Shown piece by piece: positions 42,209 through 51,005 of a stretch of 64,000 nucleotides of DNA. How positions within the stretch are numbered: position 1 is the stretch's first letter; each line of letters begins with the position of its first letter. The notes beneath the pieces are model-generated. The model saw nothing but the letters and a program-made list of their open reading frames with translations. It searched no databases and was not told the origin of the DNA. A program made the position numbers and the translations under genes. Source of the DNA: Sphingobacteriales bacterium 50-39 (GTDB lineage Bacteria > Bacteroidota > Bacteroidia > Chitinophagales > Chitinophagaceae); the NCBI GenBank assembly GCA_001898505.1, contig MKTZ01000025.1:372001-436000 (forward strand), given 5' to 3'.

Positions 42209-44512
42209 TCAATACTGACTCGATCGTGTTTTGGAAGTAGTATCTGCCGTCAAATACTGATTGGCGTTGCCATTCCCCTGGTCGACGCCTTCGGCTCCCG
42301 GCGGGGGTGTCTTCTCGATGAGATTCTGGTAATCGTATTGAGGACCTACGCTGTCCGGCCGTGGGAAGATAGCTTTTTTATCCAGCCCCAGCGTACCGTC
42401 GGCGAGGGCCTTGGAGAAGAAGGCTTCCCATACTGGCCTCGCCACGTGGCCTCCGTCCGCCCTTCTGCCATCCAGCCGGATGAACCGGTCGTCACAACCC
42501 ACCCATACTCCGGCCTGCAGTTGCGGAGTATAGCCAAGGAACCAGCAATCCGAATTGTCATTGGTCGTGCCGGTCTTGCCGCCCATTTCGGCCAGGCCTA
42601 AGCGTTCGCGCAGACCCGCCGCTGTACCGATGTCCACGGGACCTTGCATCATCCTTGTCATGGTATAGGCCGTCAGACGGTTCAGCACTTCCTTATGATC
42701 GGGCGGGAAGCGTTCCAGCACGTTACCATGTTTATCCTCGATGCGGGTGATATAGTACGGTTGTGTGCTGATACCTTCCGAGGGAAATACGGTGTATCCC
42801 CACATCATTTCGTAGAGGGACAGCTCGCAGGCGCCCAGGGCCAGCGAAGGGTAGGGCTGCACGGCAGTAGGAATATTCATTTGATGGAGGAACTCGGCAA
42901 AACGTTTGGGGCCGTCGGGACCAAACTGTTTCATGATATAGGCTGCCACTTCGTTGATGGACCAGGCAAGCCCCGTGGCCATGGTGCGGGTGCCGCTGAC
43001 CTTGGGATTGGCTCTTGCCGGTACGTAGGCCTTGTATTCCGGAAAATATTGTTGCACGGCCTCACACTCCGTCTGAGGCGTGAAATTGAAGTCCTCGATG
43101 GCCAGGCTGTACAGGAAGGGTTTGATGGAGCTTCCCACCTGCCTCTTGGTATTGATATTGACGTGATCGAATTTGTAGTTCTTAAAGTCGATGCCGCCGA
43201 CCCAGGCTTTTACGGCGCCCGTGATGGGGTCCATTACCATAAAGCCCGTCTGGAGCATCTGGTGGTAATATTTGATGGAATCCAGGGGCGTCATGATCGT
43301 ATCTTTTTCACGGGCGGCATTCCACGCAAATACTTTCATTCGTACGGGTTGATGGAAGCTGTTATGTATTTCCGCCACCGTCATGCTATCCTCTTCTTCT
43401 ACCCGCCATCTTTCACTATTGCGCATAGCCGCTTCCAGCACGTTGGTATGTCCTTTCCAGATATCGCCATTGCGTACATTGGGCTGGTTATCTAAAACCT
43501 TTTGCCATACGGGCATTGCCTGGGCTACCGCAGCATCGGCATATAGCTGCATGCGGGGATTGACCGTGGTATAGATCTTCAGACCATCCGAGTAGAGGCT
43601 ATAAGGCTCGCCTGTAACGGGGTTCATATGTTCCTTGCACCATTTCTTCAGCTCGCTTCGCAACATGTCCCGGAAATAGGGGGCTATCCCATTGTTCTCA
43701 TCCAGCTTGCGGTAATGCCCTATATCGATAGGTTTTTGTTTGAAGTCGGCTGCATCGGCTTCCGTGATATAGCGATTGGTCGCCATCCGGTTGATCACCG
43801 TATTCCGTCTTATCATGGCCGCCTTGGGATTGGTGCGGGGATTGAAAAAGCGGGGGTTATTGACCATGCCTACCAGCAGGGCTGCCTCGTCCACACTGAG
43901 GTTGGCCGGTTCCTTTTGAAAGAAGGTCCTGGAGGCGCCGCGGATACCATATACGTTATCGCTGAAGGAGACGTCGTTGAGATAGAGGGCGAGTATTTCT
44001 TCCTTGGTGAAATTGCGTTCCAGCTGGATGGCGATGATCCATTCCTTTAGCTTCTGAATGCCCCTGCGAAACTTATTGTGCGATCGCTCCCCGTTGAACA
44101 TGTTCAGGGCCAGCTGTTGGGTGATCGTGCTGCCGCCGCCGTCCCTGCCGAATTTCAATATCGCCCGCATGACCCCGATGCCGTCGATGCCCGAATGTTC
44201 ATAAAAACGTTCATCTTCCGTAGCTACCAGCGCGTGGATGACATTGGGGGAGATATCCTTATAGTCCACATGGGTACGATTACCCCTCTCCGTATAATAT
44301 TTTCCCATGGGGCTGCCATCATCGGCAAACACTTCTGAAGCCAGGACAAGCGTGGGATTTTCCAGCTCGTGCAGGGAGGGTAGCTTTCCAAAGGCGCCCA
44401 TGACGATGAGCGTCAGCAAAAGGATAAAGGCCAATAGACCGCTAAAAAAGCTTATCCAGAATATCCGGACCCAACGGGTTATCTTTTTGGGGAGTTTTTT
44501 CTTGGTAGCCAA
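42209..44512 (-). CDS. Penicillin-binding protein 1A, bifunctional
   Basis: Peptidoglycan glycosyltransferase/transpeptidase, 767 residues. A basic start and one transmembrane helix (about 15-40) lead into the GT51 domain: ATEDERFYEHSGID with catalytic Glu and GGSTITQQLALN. The transpeptidase has SSIKPFLY (SxxK), the SxN in SINEVAAY, and GGKTGTTNDNSD (KTG). Start is TTG; an in-frame stop is five codons upstream. It follows the LytTR regulator gene by 24 bp on the same strand, so all three may be one transcript. Confidence 0.94.
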   Translation of the reverse strand: MATKKKLPKKITRWVRIFWISFFSGLLAFILLLTLIVMGAFGKLPSLHELENPTLVLASEVFADDGSPMGKYYTERGNRTHVDYKDISPNVIHALVATEDERFYEHSGIDGIGVMRAILKFGRDGGGSTITQQLALNMFNGERSHNKFRRGIQKLKEWIIAIQLERNFTKEEILALYLNDVSFSDNVYGIRGASRTFFQKEPANLSVDEAALLVGMVNNPRFFNPRTNPKAAMIRRNTVINRMATNRYITEADAADFKQKPIDIGHYRKLDENNGIAPYFRDMLRSELKKWCKEHMNPVTGEPYSLYSDGLKIYTTVNPRMQLYADAAVAQAMPVWQKVLDNQPNVRNGDIWKGHTNVLEAAMRNSERWRVEEEDSMTVAEIHNSFHQPVRMKVFAWNAAREKDTIMTPLDSIKYYHQMLQTGFMVMDPITGAVKAWVGGIDFKNYKFDHVNINTKRQVGSSIKPFLYSLAIEDFNFTPQTECEAVQQYFPEYKAYVPARANPKVSGTRTMATGLAWSINEVAAYIMKQFGPDGPKRFAEFLHQMNIPTAVQPYPSLALGACELSLYEMMWGYTVFPSEGISTQPYYITRIEDKHGNVLERFPPDHKEVLNRLTAYTMTRMMQGPVDIGTAAGLRERLGLAEMGGKTGTTNDNSDCWFLGYTPQLQAGVWVGCDDRFIRLDGRRADGGHVARPVWEAFFSKALADGTLGLDKKAIFPRPDSVGPQYDYQNLIEKTPPPGAEGVDQGNGNANQYLTADTTSKTRSSQY

Positions 44513-44536
44513 AACGTCAAGATTTTAATATTAACG

Positions 44537-45262
44537 CTAAAATGTCCTTTCCCGTATGATATTCATAAACGGCTCCCTGAACTTTTCGCTGATAGGGATC
44601 TGTTTTTCCCCGATGAAGATATGATTATCCCGGATACTGTCCACCCGGGCGATGTTGACGATATAGGAGTTGTGCACGCGTGTAAAGGAGGGGGATAGCT
44701 GTTCTTCTATGTCTTTCAATCTTTTATAGATCAATATTTTATCATTGATGCTGACCAGACGGGCGTATTCTTTCTCTCCTTCGAAATACAGGATGTCCTT
44801 TAACAGCACTTTATTCAGGGTCCTTCCGGACTTGATAAAGAAGTATTCGTCCGGTGGCAGGGAGGGGAGGGCCGGCGTACGCGGGGACTGTCCTTCCAAC
44901 ATGCTGAAGTGGGTTTCTATCTTCTGGAGGGCGGAATAAAATCTTTTGAGGGTGATGGGTTTTAACAAATAGTCTATCGTTTGAAAAGTATAGCTGTCGG
45001 CTGCAAACTCCGAGTAGGCCGTGGTGAATACGATGCGGGTGTCCTTTGGCAAAAGAGAGGCCATTTCAATGCCCGAGAGCTGTGGCATGTTAATATCGAG
45101 GAAAATGAGGTCTATCGTCGGATGTGTCTTTAGAAAGGCGAGGGCTTCTCTTGCGTCATAGCATTTACCCATCAATTCCCATGAAGTGTTTTGTTCGATG
45201 AGCATTTCGAGGAGGCTCACCGCATTGGGCTCATCATCCACGATCAGACAGCGTATGGTCAT
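44537..45262 (-). CDS. LytTR response regulator (pair 1)
   Basis: 241 residues. Receiver domain with Asp pair in IVDDEPNAV and phospho-acceptor Asp in LIFLDINMPQLSG (about 55). LytTR DNA-binding domain follows (about 135-240), with YFFIKSGRTLNKVLLKDI and FTRVHNSYIVNIARVDSI. Its ATG overlaps the kinase stop by 4 bp. It is upstream of the PBP1A gene, suggesting cell-wall control. Confidence 0.94.
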   Translation of the reverse strand: MTIRCLIVDDEPNAVSLLEMLIEQNTSWELMGKCYDAREALAFLKTHPTIDLIFLDINMPQLSGIEMASLLPKDTRIVFTTAYSEFAADSYTFQTIDYLLKPITLKRFYSALQKIETHFSMLEGQSPRTPALPSLPPDEYFFIKSGRTLNKVLLKDILYFEGEKEYARLVSINDKILIYKRLKDIEEQLSPSFTRVHNSYIVNIARVDSIRDNHIFIGEKQIPISEKFREPFMNIIRERTF

Positions 45263-46293
45263 AGCAGTGGGATCTTTAAGTAAGAGTGAAAGGATCGATC
45301 GGACCGGTAAGTTCTCAGCTCGGCCTTGTTCCCATAGAGTAAGGTAAGACGTTTTTGCAGATTTTTTAGCCCAAAGCCTTGTGGAAAGGCCGCTACCGGC
45401 GTCTCCGGCAATTCATTCTCGGTCTCGAAGATGAGATGATCGTCCTTTAACGCCAGCGAGAGACATATTTTATTATGGGCGCCGCTACGATCGATGCCGT
45501 GCTTGAAGATATTCTCCACGAAGGTAATCAGCAGCATGGGCGGGATGAGAGGATCGGAGGCGCCTTCTTTTATAAAGTTGACTTCCACGCCATGGCGGAT
45601 GCGGATCTTTTCGAGAGCGATATAGTTTTCCAGGAACTGTATCTCGGTGGAAAGAGCGACTTTTTCTTTCGGGCTTTCGTCCACAAAATAACGCATGATC
45701 TCCGAGAGCCTGCCGATGAGCAGGGCTGTGCGGGGCGCTTCCCGGAAGGCCTCATAATAGATATTGTTGAGGGTGTTGAAAAGGAAGTGGGGTTGTACCT
45801 GTGACTTCAGCAGATTGAGCTCCACCAGGCTCTTTTGCTCCTGTATCTGCTGCGTCTGCTGTTTGAGCACGAAATAGGCGAGGGCGATGCGGAAGACAAA
45901 GCTGAGAATAAAGACCACGGCACACCCTATTGTAACATAGAGGGTGTTCTTCCAGGTGAGGGCATAATGTTCTTTAGTAGCAAACCAGGTATTGTAGATC
46001 AGCTGGCCGATCCAGGTCTTCAGGACGCCGATGACCGCCAGCAGCAGGATGGAGGCGAGGATATACCAGCCGATGCGGCCCTTCCTGTAGAGCCAGGGAA
46101 ATAGAAAGTTGATATTGCCATAGATGATCGCCGCATAGACCAGGGTATTCAGGATGGTGTAGATAAAGGACTGCAACAACCCATCCATGGGCAGGTAAGA
46201 AAAGAAATTGACAAGGGCGATGGTTCCCCAGACCAGCCACTCCAGCTGGCGCGGGCTTGCTCTCCTGTTGAAGAATTGGGAAAAGATGTTCAC
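45259..46293 (-). CDS. LytS/YpdA-type sensor histidine kinase (pair 1)
   Basis: 344 residues from GTG 46293. Four transmembrane helices in the first half (about 15-145), a coiled-coil linker, then the His_kinase phospho-acceptor in QVQPHFLFNTLNNIYY (about 178) and an ATPase C terminus with IFKHGIDRSG and GFGLKNLQKRL. It lacks an extracytoplasmic sensor domain, so it senses within the membrane or through a partner. First gene of the kinase-regulator-PBP1A set. Confidence 0.92.
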   Translation of the reverse strand: MNIFSQFFNRRASPRQLEWLVWGTIALVNFFSYLPMDGLLQSFIYTILNTLVYAAIIYGNINFLFPWLYRKGRIGWYILASILLLAVIGVLKTWIGQLIYNTWFATKEHYALTWKNTLYVTIGCAVVFILSFVFRIALAYFVLKQQTQQIQEQKSLVELNLLKSQVQPHFLFNTLNNIYYEAFREAPRTALLIGRLSEIMRYFVDESPKEKVALSTEIQFLENYIALEKIRIRHGVEVNFIKEGASDPLIPPMLLITFVENIFKHGIDRSGAHNKICLSLALKDDHLIFETENELPETPVAAFPQGFGLKNLQKRLTLLYGNKAELRTYRSDRSFHSYLKIPLL

Positions 46294-46453
46294 CGGGGCA
46301 AATTACAAATGATCCGGCAGCTGTGTGTTTATTTTCAACCACCGGGCCTTCTTCTTCAATGACGGGGGGATTGAAAAATTAAGTGGCAGGGTTGAATCCA
46401 GTTGCAGCTCGCTGGGGCTATGTCGAGATTTGTGTCTCATCAAAACTATCAAC

Positions 46454-47260
46454 ATGCGAGCCTTCTACTATATCATGCTTTTGCTGATACATCTGCTGAT
46501 CGCTGCAATTTCACGGGGGCAAACGAACCAACAGACGGATACGATACGTCCCGGGAAGGGGCATTTGCTGACGGGAGCGCTTAAGCCCGGGCTGCGGCAA
46601 TACCTGGTATATTTTCAATATCCCAGGCACAGCGACAGGTTGATGTTTTGGTATTGGATGCGGGACATTTCCATAAAGACCAGGGACGGGGTAAAATATT
46701 TTGCCATCAGTCAGCACTGGTATGGAGGTGACAGCACTTCTTACAGAAAAGTATATTCGTTAAATACCGTGGCGGATTTTGCGCCGGTATTTCACAGTGA
46801 GACCGTGAGAGGGAAGACCAGCTCTTACAATTGGACCGGACGGGATATCAAGGGGGCGGACAGCGTGGAGGACAATACGAGCAAGGGGTTCTATCTGCCC
46901 TTTAGCGAGCCCAATCTGAACTGGAACCTGGATATAGAGACCTTCGAGATGCTACCGTTGGGGGAGGGGAGGAGTTTTTGGATCAATTTTTATGATGCAG
47001 GGCTGGAGCCGCCAAAGTATGTATTGTATAAGGTGACAGGGAGCGAGGAGCTGACCTTGATGAGCGGGGAGAAGGTGGATTGCTGGAAGTTGTATTCGGA
47101 GGGGAGCAGTCCGAAGGGACCTTACACGGAGACATACTGGATCAGCAAGCAAGGCCATGAGTTTTTAAAGGAAGAGGATTCTTTTTCGGGGATCTACCGG
47201 TATAAAATTAAAATGCCGGGGACGGCGCCGGACCTGCTGCCGAGGTTCGAATCATATTGA
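46454..47260 (+). CDS. Hypothetical exported protein
   Basis: 268 residues from ATG 46454; the frame runs open upstream, but this ATG opens a signal peptide (FYYIMLLLIHLLIAAISRGQ). The rest is beta-rich, with no motif I recognise; the pattern YVLYKVTGSEEL, KVDCWKLYS and TETYWISKQGHEFLKEE vaguely resembles DUF3108-like lipocalin-type proteins. It is divergent from the LytS kinase gene and could be its target. Single gene before a long AT-rich gap. Confidence 0.65.
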   Translation: MRAFYYIMLLLIHLLIAAISRGQTNQQTDTIRPGKGHLLTGALKPGLRQYLVYFQYPRHSDRLMFWYWMRDISIKTRDGVKYFAISQHWYGGDSTSYRKVYSLNTVADFAPVFHSETVRGKTSSYNWTGRDIKGADSVEDNTSKGFYLPFSEPNLNWNLDIETFEMLPLGEGRSFWINFYDAGLEPPKYVLYKVTGSEELTLMSGEKVDCWKLYSEGSSPKGPYTETYWISKQGHEFLKEEDSFSGIYRYKIKMPGTAPDLLPRFESY

Positions 47261-47517
47261 CAAAGCTTAAATATGATCCAGATAATAAAGATTTTGCAAT
47301 TTACACCCCCTTTTTATAAAGAATTAATAAAAATTTTTTATACAATTTTTTGCTAGCTTATGTATAATTTATTCATTATGAAATGATAGTATAAATTTTT
47401 CTTATTTATTATATTTTTATATAATACATTAATCTTAGTTGGTTTTACAATTTCTTTATAACTTTCCATTCAGTTACGACGAATTAAAGTTTTTTATAAC
47501 GTGAAATCAACGAGATT
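47261..47517. promoter_or_regulatory. AT-rich upstream region of amtB
   Basis: 257 bp of strongly AT-rich DNA with T and A tracts between the hypothetical gene and amtB. I see no exact TAnnTTTG/-33 pair or sigma-54 (GG-N10-GC) site. The length and composition suggest a control region with curved DNA, which would fit nitrogen regulation. Confidence 0.35.
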
Positions 47518-48903
47518 ATGACAAAACTCACTCTTAAAAGCACATTGCCATTTATTACGCTGCTGGTGGTAGCCATTGCGGCGGTATTTGTTCCGACTCT
47601 ACCCATTTTTGATGAGGGAAAATACAATGGAGCCGATGTTGCCTGGATCCTGGTTGCGACTGCCCTGGTCTTTTTGATGACCCCCGGTCTTGCCTTTTTC
47701 TATGGCGGCATGGTCAATCGGAAGAATGTACTTTCCACTATGATGAAGAGCGTGGTAGCGGCAGGTGTTGTAGGAGTGTTGTGGATCGTAGTGGGTTATA
47801 GCCTTTGTTTCGGGGATTCGATCCACGGGATCATCGGCAATCCCTTTACGCATCTCTTTTATAAGGATGTATTGTCGGGCAAGCCCTGGGTGGCGGCGAA
47901 TACCATTCCGCAGGGATTGTTTTCCATGTTTCAATTGATGTTTGCCATTATCACACCCGGGCTGGTGGTGGGCGCCATTGCAGAGCGTATGCGTTTCTCC
48001 GCCTATGTGCTTTTTACGGTGCTGTTCAGCCTGCTGGTATATGCTCCGCTGGCGCACTGGAGCTGGCATCCTGATGGCTTCCTGGCCAAGATGGGCGCCC
48101 TGGACTTTGCCGGCGGTACGGTTGTACATATCTCCGCCGGTTGCGCCGCCCTTGCTGGCGCCCTGGTGCTCAAACGCAGAAAGGCCCATATCCAAAAGCT
48201 TTCTACGCCTCCTGCGAATATTCCTTATGTGCTGATTGGAACCGGTCTGCTGTGGTTTGGCTGGTTTGGCTTCAACGCAGGTTCCGCCGGAGCCGCTAAT
48301 GCGTTGTCAGTCTCGGCTTTCTCTACTACCAATACTGCAGCAGCTGCTGCCGGTTGCTCCTGGATGTTCTTCGACGTGCTCAGGGGTAAGAAGCCTTCCG
48401 TGGTCGGGTTCTGTGTCGGCGCCGTCGTAGGACTGGTGGCCATCACGCCTGCGGCGGGTTTTGTAGCCGTTCCGCAAAGTATCTTTATCGGTGTATTTGC
48501 CGCCGTCATCAGCAATGTGGCTGTGCATATCAAGGCTACCAAGACCGTACTGGACGACACCCTGGATGTGTTCCCCTGCCATGGCATCGGTGGTATGGTT
48601 GGTATGCTGATGACAGGTGTGTTTGCTACCAAGGCCGTAAATGCCGCCGGCGCTGACGGCTGGGCTTACGGCAATGCCTCCTTCTTCTTTACTCAGCTGA
48701 AAGCCATGCTCATCGCTGTTGGCTATTCCTTTGCCGTATCCTTTGCGATCTTCAAGGTGGTCAACGCTATCGTGCCCCTGCGCGTCAGCGACGAAGAAGA
48801 GGAAGAAGGTCTGGATGCCAGCCAGCACGACGAGAAATATGTACAGGGCACTCTGCTGGTGGCTACTCCTAATGGGCTGAAGGAACAGGAAATAGAACAT
48901 TAA
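47518..48903 (+). CDS. amtB: Ammonium transporter (Amt family)
   Basis: 461 residues with a hydrophobic lead helix and about 11 further helices. Family features: GADVAWILVATALVFLMTPG, LAFFYGGMVNRKN, and the conserved pore histidines in VVHISAGCAALAGAL (about 208) and DVFPCHGIGGMVGML (about 357). It moves ammonium or ammonia across the inner membrane. No glnK/PII gene follows, unlike many amtB operons; a terminator hairpin comes 40 bp after the stop. Confidence 0.95.
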   Translation: MTKLTLKSTLPFITLLVVAIAAVFVPTLPIFDEGKYNGADVAWILVATALVFLMTPGLAFFYGGMVNRKNVLSTMMKSVVAAGVVGVLWIVVGYSLCFGDSIHGIIGNPFTHLFYKDVLSGKPWVAANTIPQGLFSMFQLMFAIITPGLVVGAIAERMRFSAYVLFTVLFSLLVYAPLAHWSWHPDGFLAKMGALDFAGGTVVHISAGCAALAGALVLKRRKAHIQKLSTPPANIPYVLIGTGLLWFGWFGFNAGSAGAANALSVSAFSTTNTAAAAAGCSWMFFDVLRGKKPSVVGFCVGAVVGLVAITPAAGFVAVPQSIFIGVFAAVISNVAVHIKATKTVLDDTLDVFPCHGIGGMVGMLMTGVFATKAVNAAGADGWAYGNASFFFTQLKAMLIAVGYSFAVSFAIFKVVNAIVPLRVSDEEEEEGLDASQHDEKYVQGTLLVATPNGLKEQEIEH

Positions 48904-48942
48904 GATTATTTAAATATTTGGTTTACTCCCATTTTGCACCTT

Positions 48943-48972
48943 AAAGAGGCCCCTTCCCAAGGGCCTCTTTTT
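48943..48972 (+). terminator. Intrinsic terminator of amtB
   Basis: AAAGAGGCCC (48943-48952) pairs with GGGCCTCTTT (48961-48970), perfect 10-bp stem, 8-base loop, followed by a T-run (TTTTT including stem ends). It lies 40 bp downstream of the amtB stop. Confidence 0.8.
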
Positions 48973-49040
48973 CATAAGGCCCTTCCCAAGACCTCCTTTC
49001 TTTTTAAAGGGCTTCCGTAAGGGTGCTTCTCCTTTAAATA
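48952..49040 (+). repeat. Three degenerate tandem copies of a ~30-bp unit
   Basis: Units start at 48952, 48981 and 49011, with periods 29 and 30. Units 1 and 2 share CCTTCCCAAG, followed by similar GGCCTC/ACCTCC-TTT segments; unit 3 reads GCTTCCGTAAGG. Unit 1 is the second half of the amtB terminator, so the array looks like decayed duplication of that terminator. It ends just before the KdpDE-like promoter. Confidence 0.55.
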
Positions 49041-49066
49041 CGAAATATCGTAGCGTCATTATATAT

Positions 49067-49097
49067 ATTGTAATAATATTTATGTGAATTAATTTTG
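49067..49097 (+). promoter_or_regulatory. Promoter of the KdpDE-like pair
   Basis: ATTG at 49067-49070 (three of four to TTTG) and TAATTTTG at 49090-49097 (full match to TAnnTTTG) with a 19-base spacer. The expected leader is about 60 bases to the ATG at 49163. Confidence 0.6.
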
Positions 49098-49162
49098 TTA
49101 AATTGTCATTTTGAAAAAATTATTTTTATAATTTACATATATTGAAAATATTATCATATTAA

Positions 49163-50284
49163 ATGCAGGATGTATTTGTCACACCATTTATAGGTTCCAG
49201 GATTGGCCGACCCCGCCAATACCTGCTTAGCATCCTGTCCGTCTGCCTGGTGTCGGCCGTTTGCTTCTTATTTTCCTCCTACATCGGGGTGGAAGTAGTG
49301 GCTTTTGTGCTGCTGCTGACCCTCTCGCTGATCGCCATGTTCTTCGATATCCTTCCCGTCCTGCTGACGGCCCTGCTCAGCGCGCTGATCTGGGATTATT
49401 TCTTTTTATTGCCCCGTTATAACCTCCAGGTGGGCAATACGGAGGACAGGATACTCCTCTCCATGTACTTTGTCATCGCCATGGTCAATGCAGTCCTGAC
49501 CTATAAGATCAGGCAGATCGAGAAAATAGCCCGTCAAAAGGAAGAAAAAGCAAAGACGCTTAAGCTGTACAATACTCTTTTGAACTCCCTTTCTCATGAG
49601 TTCAGGACCCCCATTGCCACGATCATCGGGGCGACGGACAACCTCCTGGAACAGCCGGAGCGACTGACCAGGGATGACAGCAGGAAGCTGCTGACGGAAA
49701 TATCCGTGGCCAGCCTGCGGCTCAACCGGCATGTGGAGAACCTGCTCAACATGTCCCGTCTGGAGTCCGGCTTTATTCAGCCGAAAAAAGACTGGCAGGA
49801 TGTCCATGAAATGATCCTTTCCGTCCTGCATCAATTGGAAGAGCCGCTGACCGGCAGGCGGGTCATAGTCTCCATCCGGGATGGCCTGCCCCCGGCAAGA
49901 CTGGATTACGGACTAATGGAACAGGTGCTTTACAATCTGCTGCACAATGCAGCCCTTTATACGCCTCCGGGCACCCCTGTCTTTATCAGCGCCACACGTT
50001 TCGCCGGGGAACTGATCCTCATAGTCGAAGACGATGGCCCCGGCTTCCCGGACAACGAAATAGCCAGGGTCTTTGATAAATTCTACCGCCTGGCAAATTC
50101 CCGGATCGGAGGGGCGGGGTTGGGTCTGTCCATTGTGAAAGGCTTTGTAGAGGCGCATAACGGGTCCATCGAACTGACGAACAGGGCATCGGGAGGAGCG
50201 TGTTTTATCATCAGCATTCCTGGATGTTTTTCCAGGGAGACCGAGGCCGTCAAAAAACTCAGCTATCAACTGTCCGTATCATGA
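49163..50284 (+). CDS. KdpD-like sensor histidine kinase lacking the N-terminal half
   Basis: 373 residues. Hydrophobic DUF4118-like four-helix domain (about 20-115) including DILPVLLTALLSALIWDYFF, as in the membrane part of KdpD. Then the phospho-acceptor His in NSLSHEFRTPIATIIG (about 147) and ATPase boxes NLLHNAALYTPPG and GAGLGLSIVKG. The KdpD N-terminal osmosensing and Usp domains are absent, and no kdpFABC genes are in the window. The regulator's ATG overlaps its stop. Confidence 0.85.
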   Translation: MQDVFVTPFIGSRIGRPRQYLLSILSVCLVSAVCFLFSSYIGVEVVAFVLLLTLSLIAMFFDILPVLLTALLSALIWDYFFLLPRYNLQVGNTEDRILLSMYFVIAMVNAVLTYKIRQIEKIARQKEEKAKTLKLYNTLLNSLSHEFRTPIATIIGATDNLLEQPERLTRDDSRKLLTEISVASLRLNRHVENLLNMSRLESGFIQPKKDWQDVHEMILSVLHQLEEPLTGRRVIVSIRDGLPPARLDYGLMEQVLYNLLHNAALYTPPGTPVFISATRFAGELILIVEDDGPGFPDNEIARVFDKFYRLANSRIGGAGLGLSIVKGFVEAHNGSIELTNRASGGACFIISIPGCFSRETEAVKKLSYQLSVS

Positions 50285-50979
50285 ACCTTAAAACAACGAC
50301 AGAAATACTGGTCATCGATGACGAAACCTCTATCCGCAGGATACTGGAGATAACCCTGCAATCCCACGGCTATAGCATATTACAGGCTGCCACGGCCCAG
50401 GAAGGGCTGCAACTGACGGCCACTCACTCGCCGGACCTCATCATCCTGGACCTGGGACTTCCGGACGAGAGCGGTCATACGACATTGAAGAAGATGCGGG
50501 AATGGTTTGGAAAGCCCGTTATTATCCTGTCCGTGCTGAGTGGAGAGCAAGATATCATCGCGGCATTGGACAACGGAGCTAACGACTATCTTATCAAACC
50601 TTTCCGTACAGGCGAACTGCTGGCGCGTATCCGCTCGGCGATGCGCAGTGCGTCGCGGGATGATGAAGGCCCTGTCATCCATCTGAATGGGCTGGAGATC
50701 GACCTGTCCACCCGTACGGTGAAAAAAGATAACGAGCTTCTTAAGCTGACGGCCACCCAATATGCGTTGCTGGCCCTCTTTGGCAGGAACATAGGCAAGG
50801 TGCTCACCCATCAATACCTGCTCCGGGAGATATGGGGCTCCGATCATGTCGACCAGCTGCAATATCTGCGTGTCTTTATCGCCCAGCTTCGTAAGAAGAT
50901 CGAGAAGGATGCCAATTATCCCGAGCATATTATTACGGAGTCGGGAGTAGGCTACCGATTCCTGGCGGGCAGCAATTAG
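50281..50979 (+). CDS. KdpE-like OmpR-family response regulator
   Basis: 232 residues from ATG 50281, overlapping the kinase stop by 4 bp; an upstream extension is a shadow of the kinase end. Receiver with VIDDETSIRR, phospho-acceptor Asp in LIILDLGLPDESGH and Lys in YLIKPF, then a winged helix (LTATQYALLALFGRN, IRKKIEKD-like LRKKIEKDANYP). Closest in look to KdpE. Targets are probably kdp genes elsewhere. Confidence 0.88.
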   Translation: MNLKTTTEILVIDDETSIRRILEITLQSHGYSILQAATAQEGLQLTATHSPDLIILDLGLPDESGHTTLKKMREWFGKPVIILSVLSGEQDIIAALDNGANDYLIKPFRTGELLARIRSAMRSASRDDEGPVIHLNGLEIDLSTRTVKKDNELLKLTATQYALLALFGRNIGKVLTHQYLLREIWGSDHVDQLQYLRVFIAQLRKKIEKDANYPEHIITESGVGYRFLAGSN

Positions 50980-50990
50980 GGCTGATGTAC

Positions 50991-50998
50991 TATATTTG
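50991..50998 (+). promoter_or_regulatory. -7 box before the YdcF-type gene
   Basis: TATATTTG matches TAnnTTTG and ends 7 bases before the ATG at 51006. No TTTG is found at the -33 distance. It suggests a separate, almost leaderless transcript despite the close upstream gene. Confidence 0.45.
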
Positions 50999-51005
50999 CC
51001 CCGTT

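Noticed and set aside
42644-43495. 283-codon plus-strand frame inside the PBP1A gene
   Set aside because: Shadow of the transpeptidase domain; no recognisable fold.
47261-47517. Sigma-54 promoter before amtB
   Set aside because: No GG-N10-GC pair with correct spacing was found in the AT-rich region.
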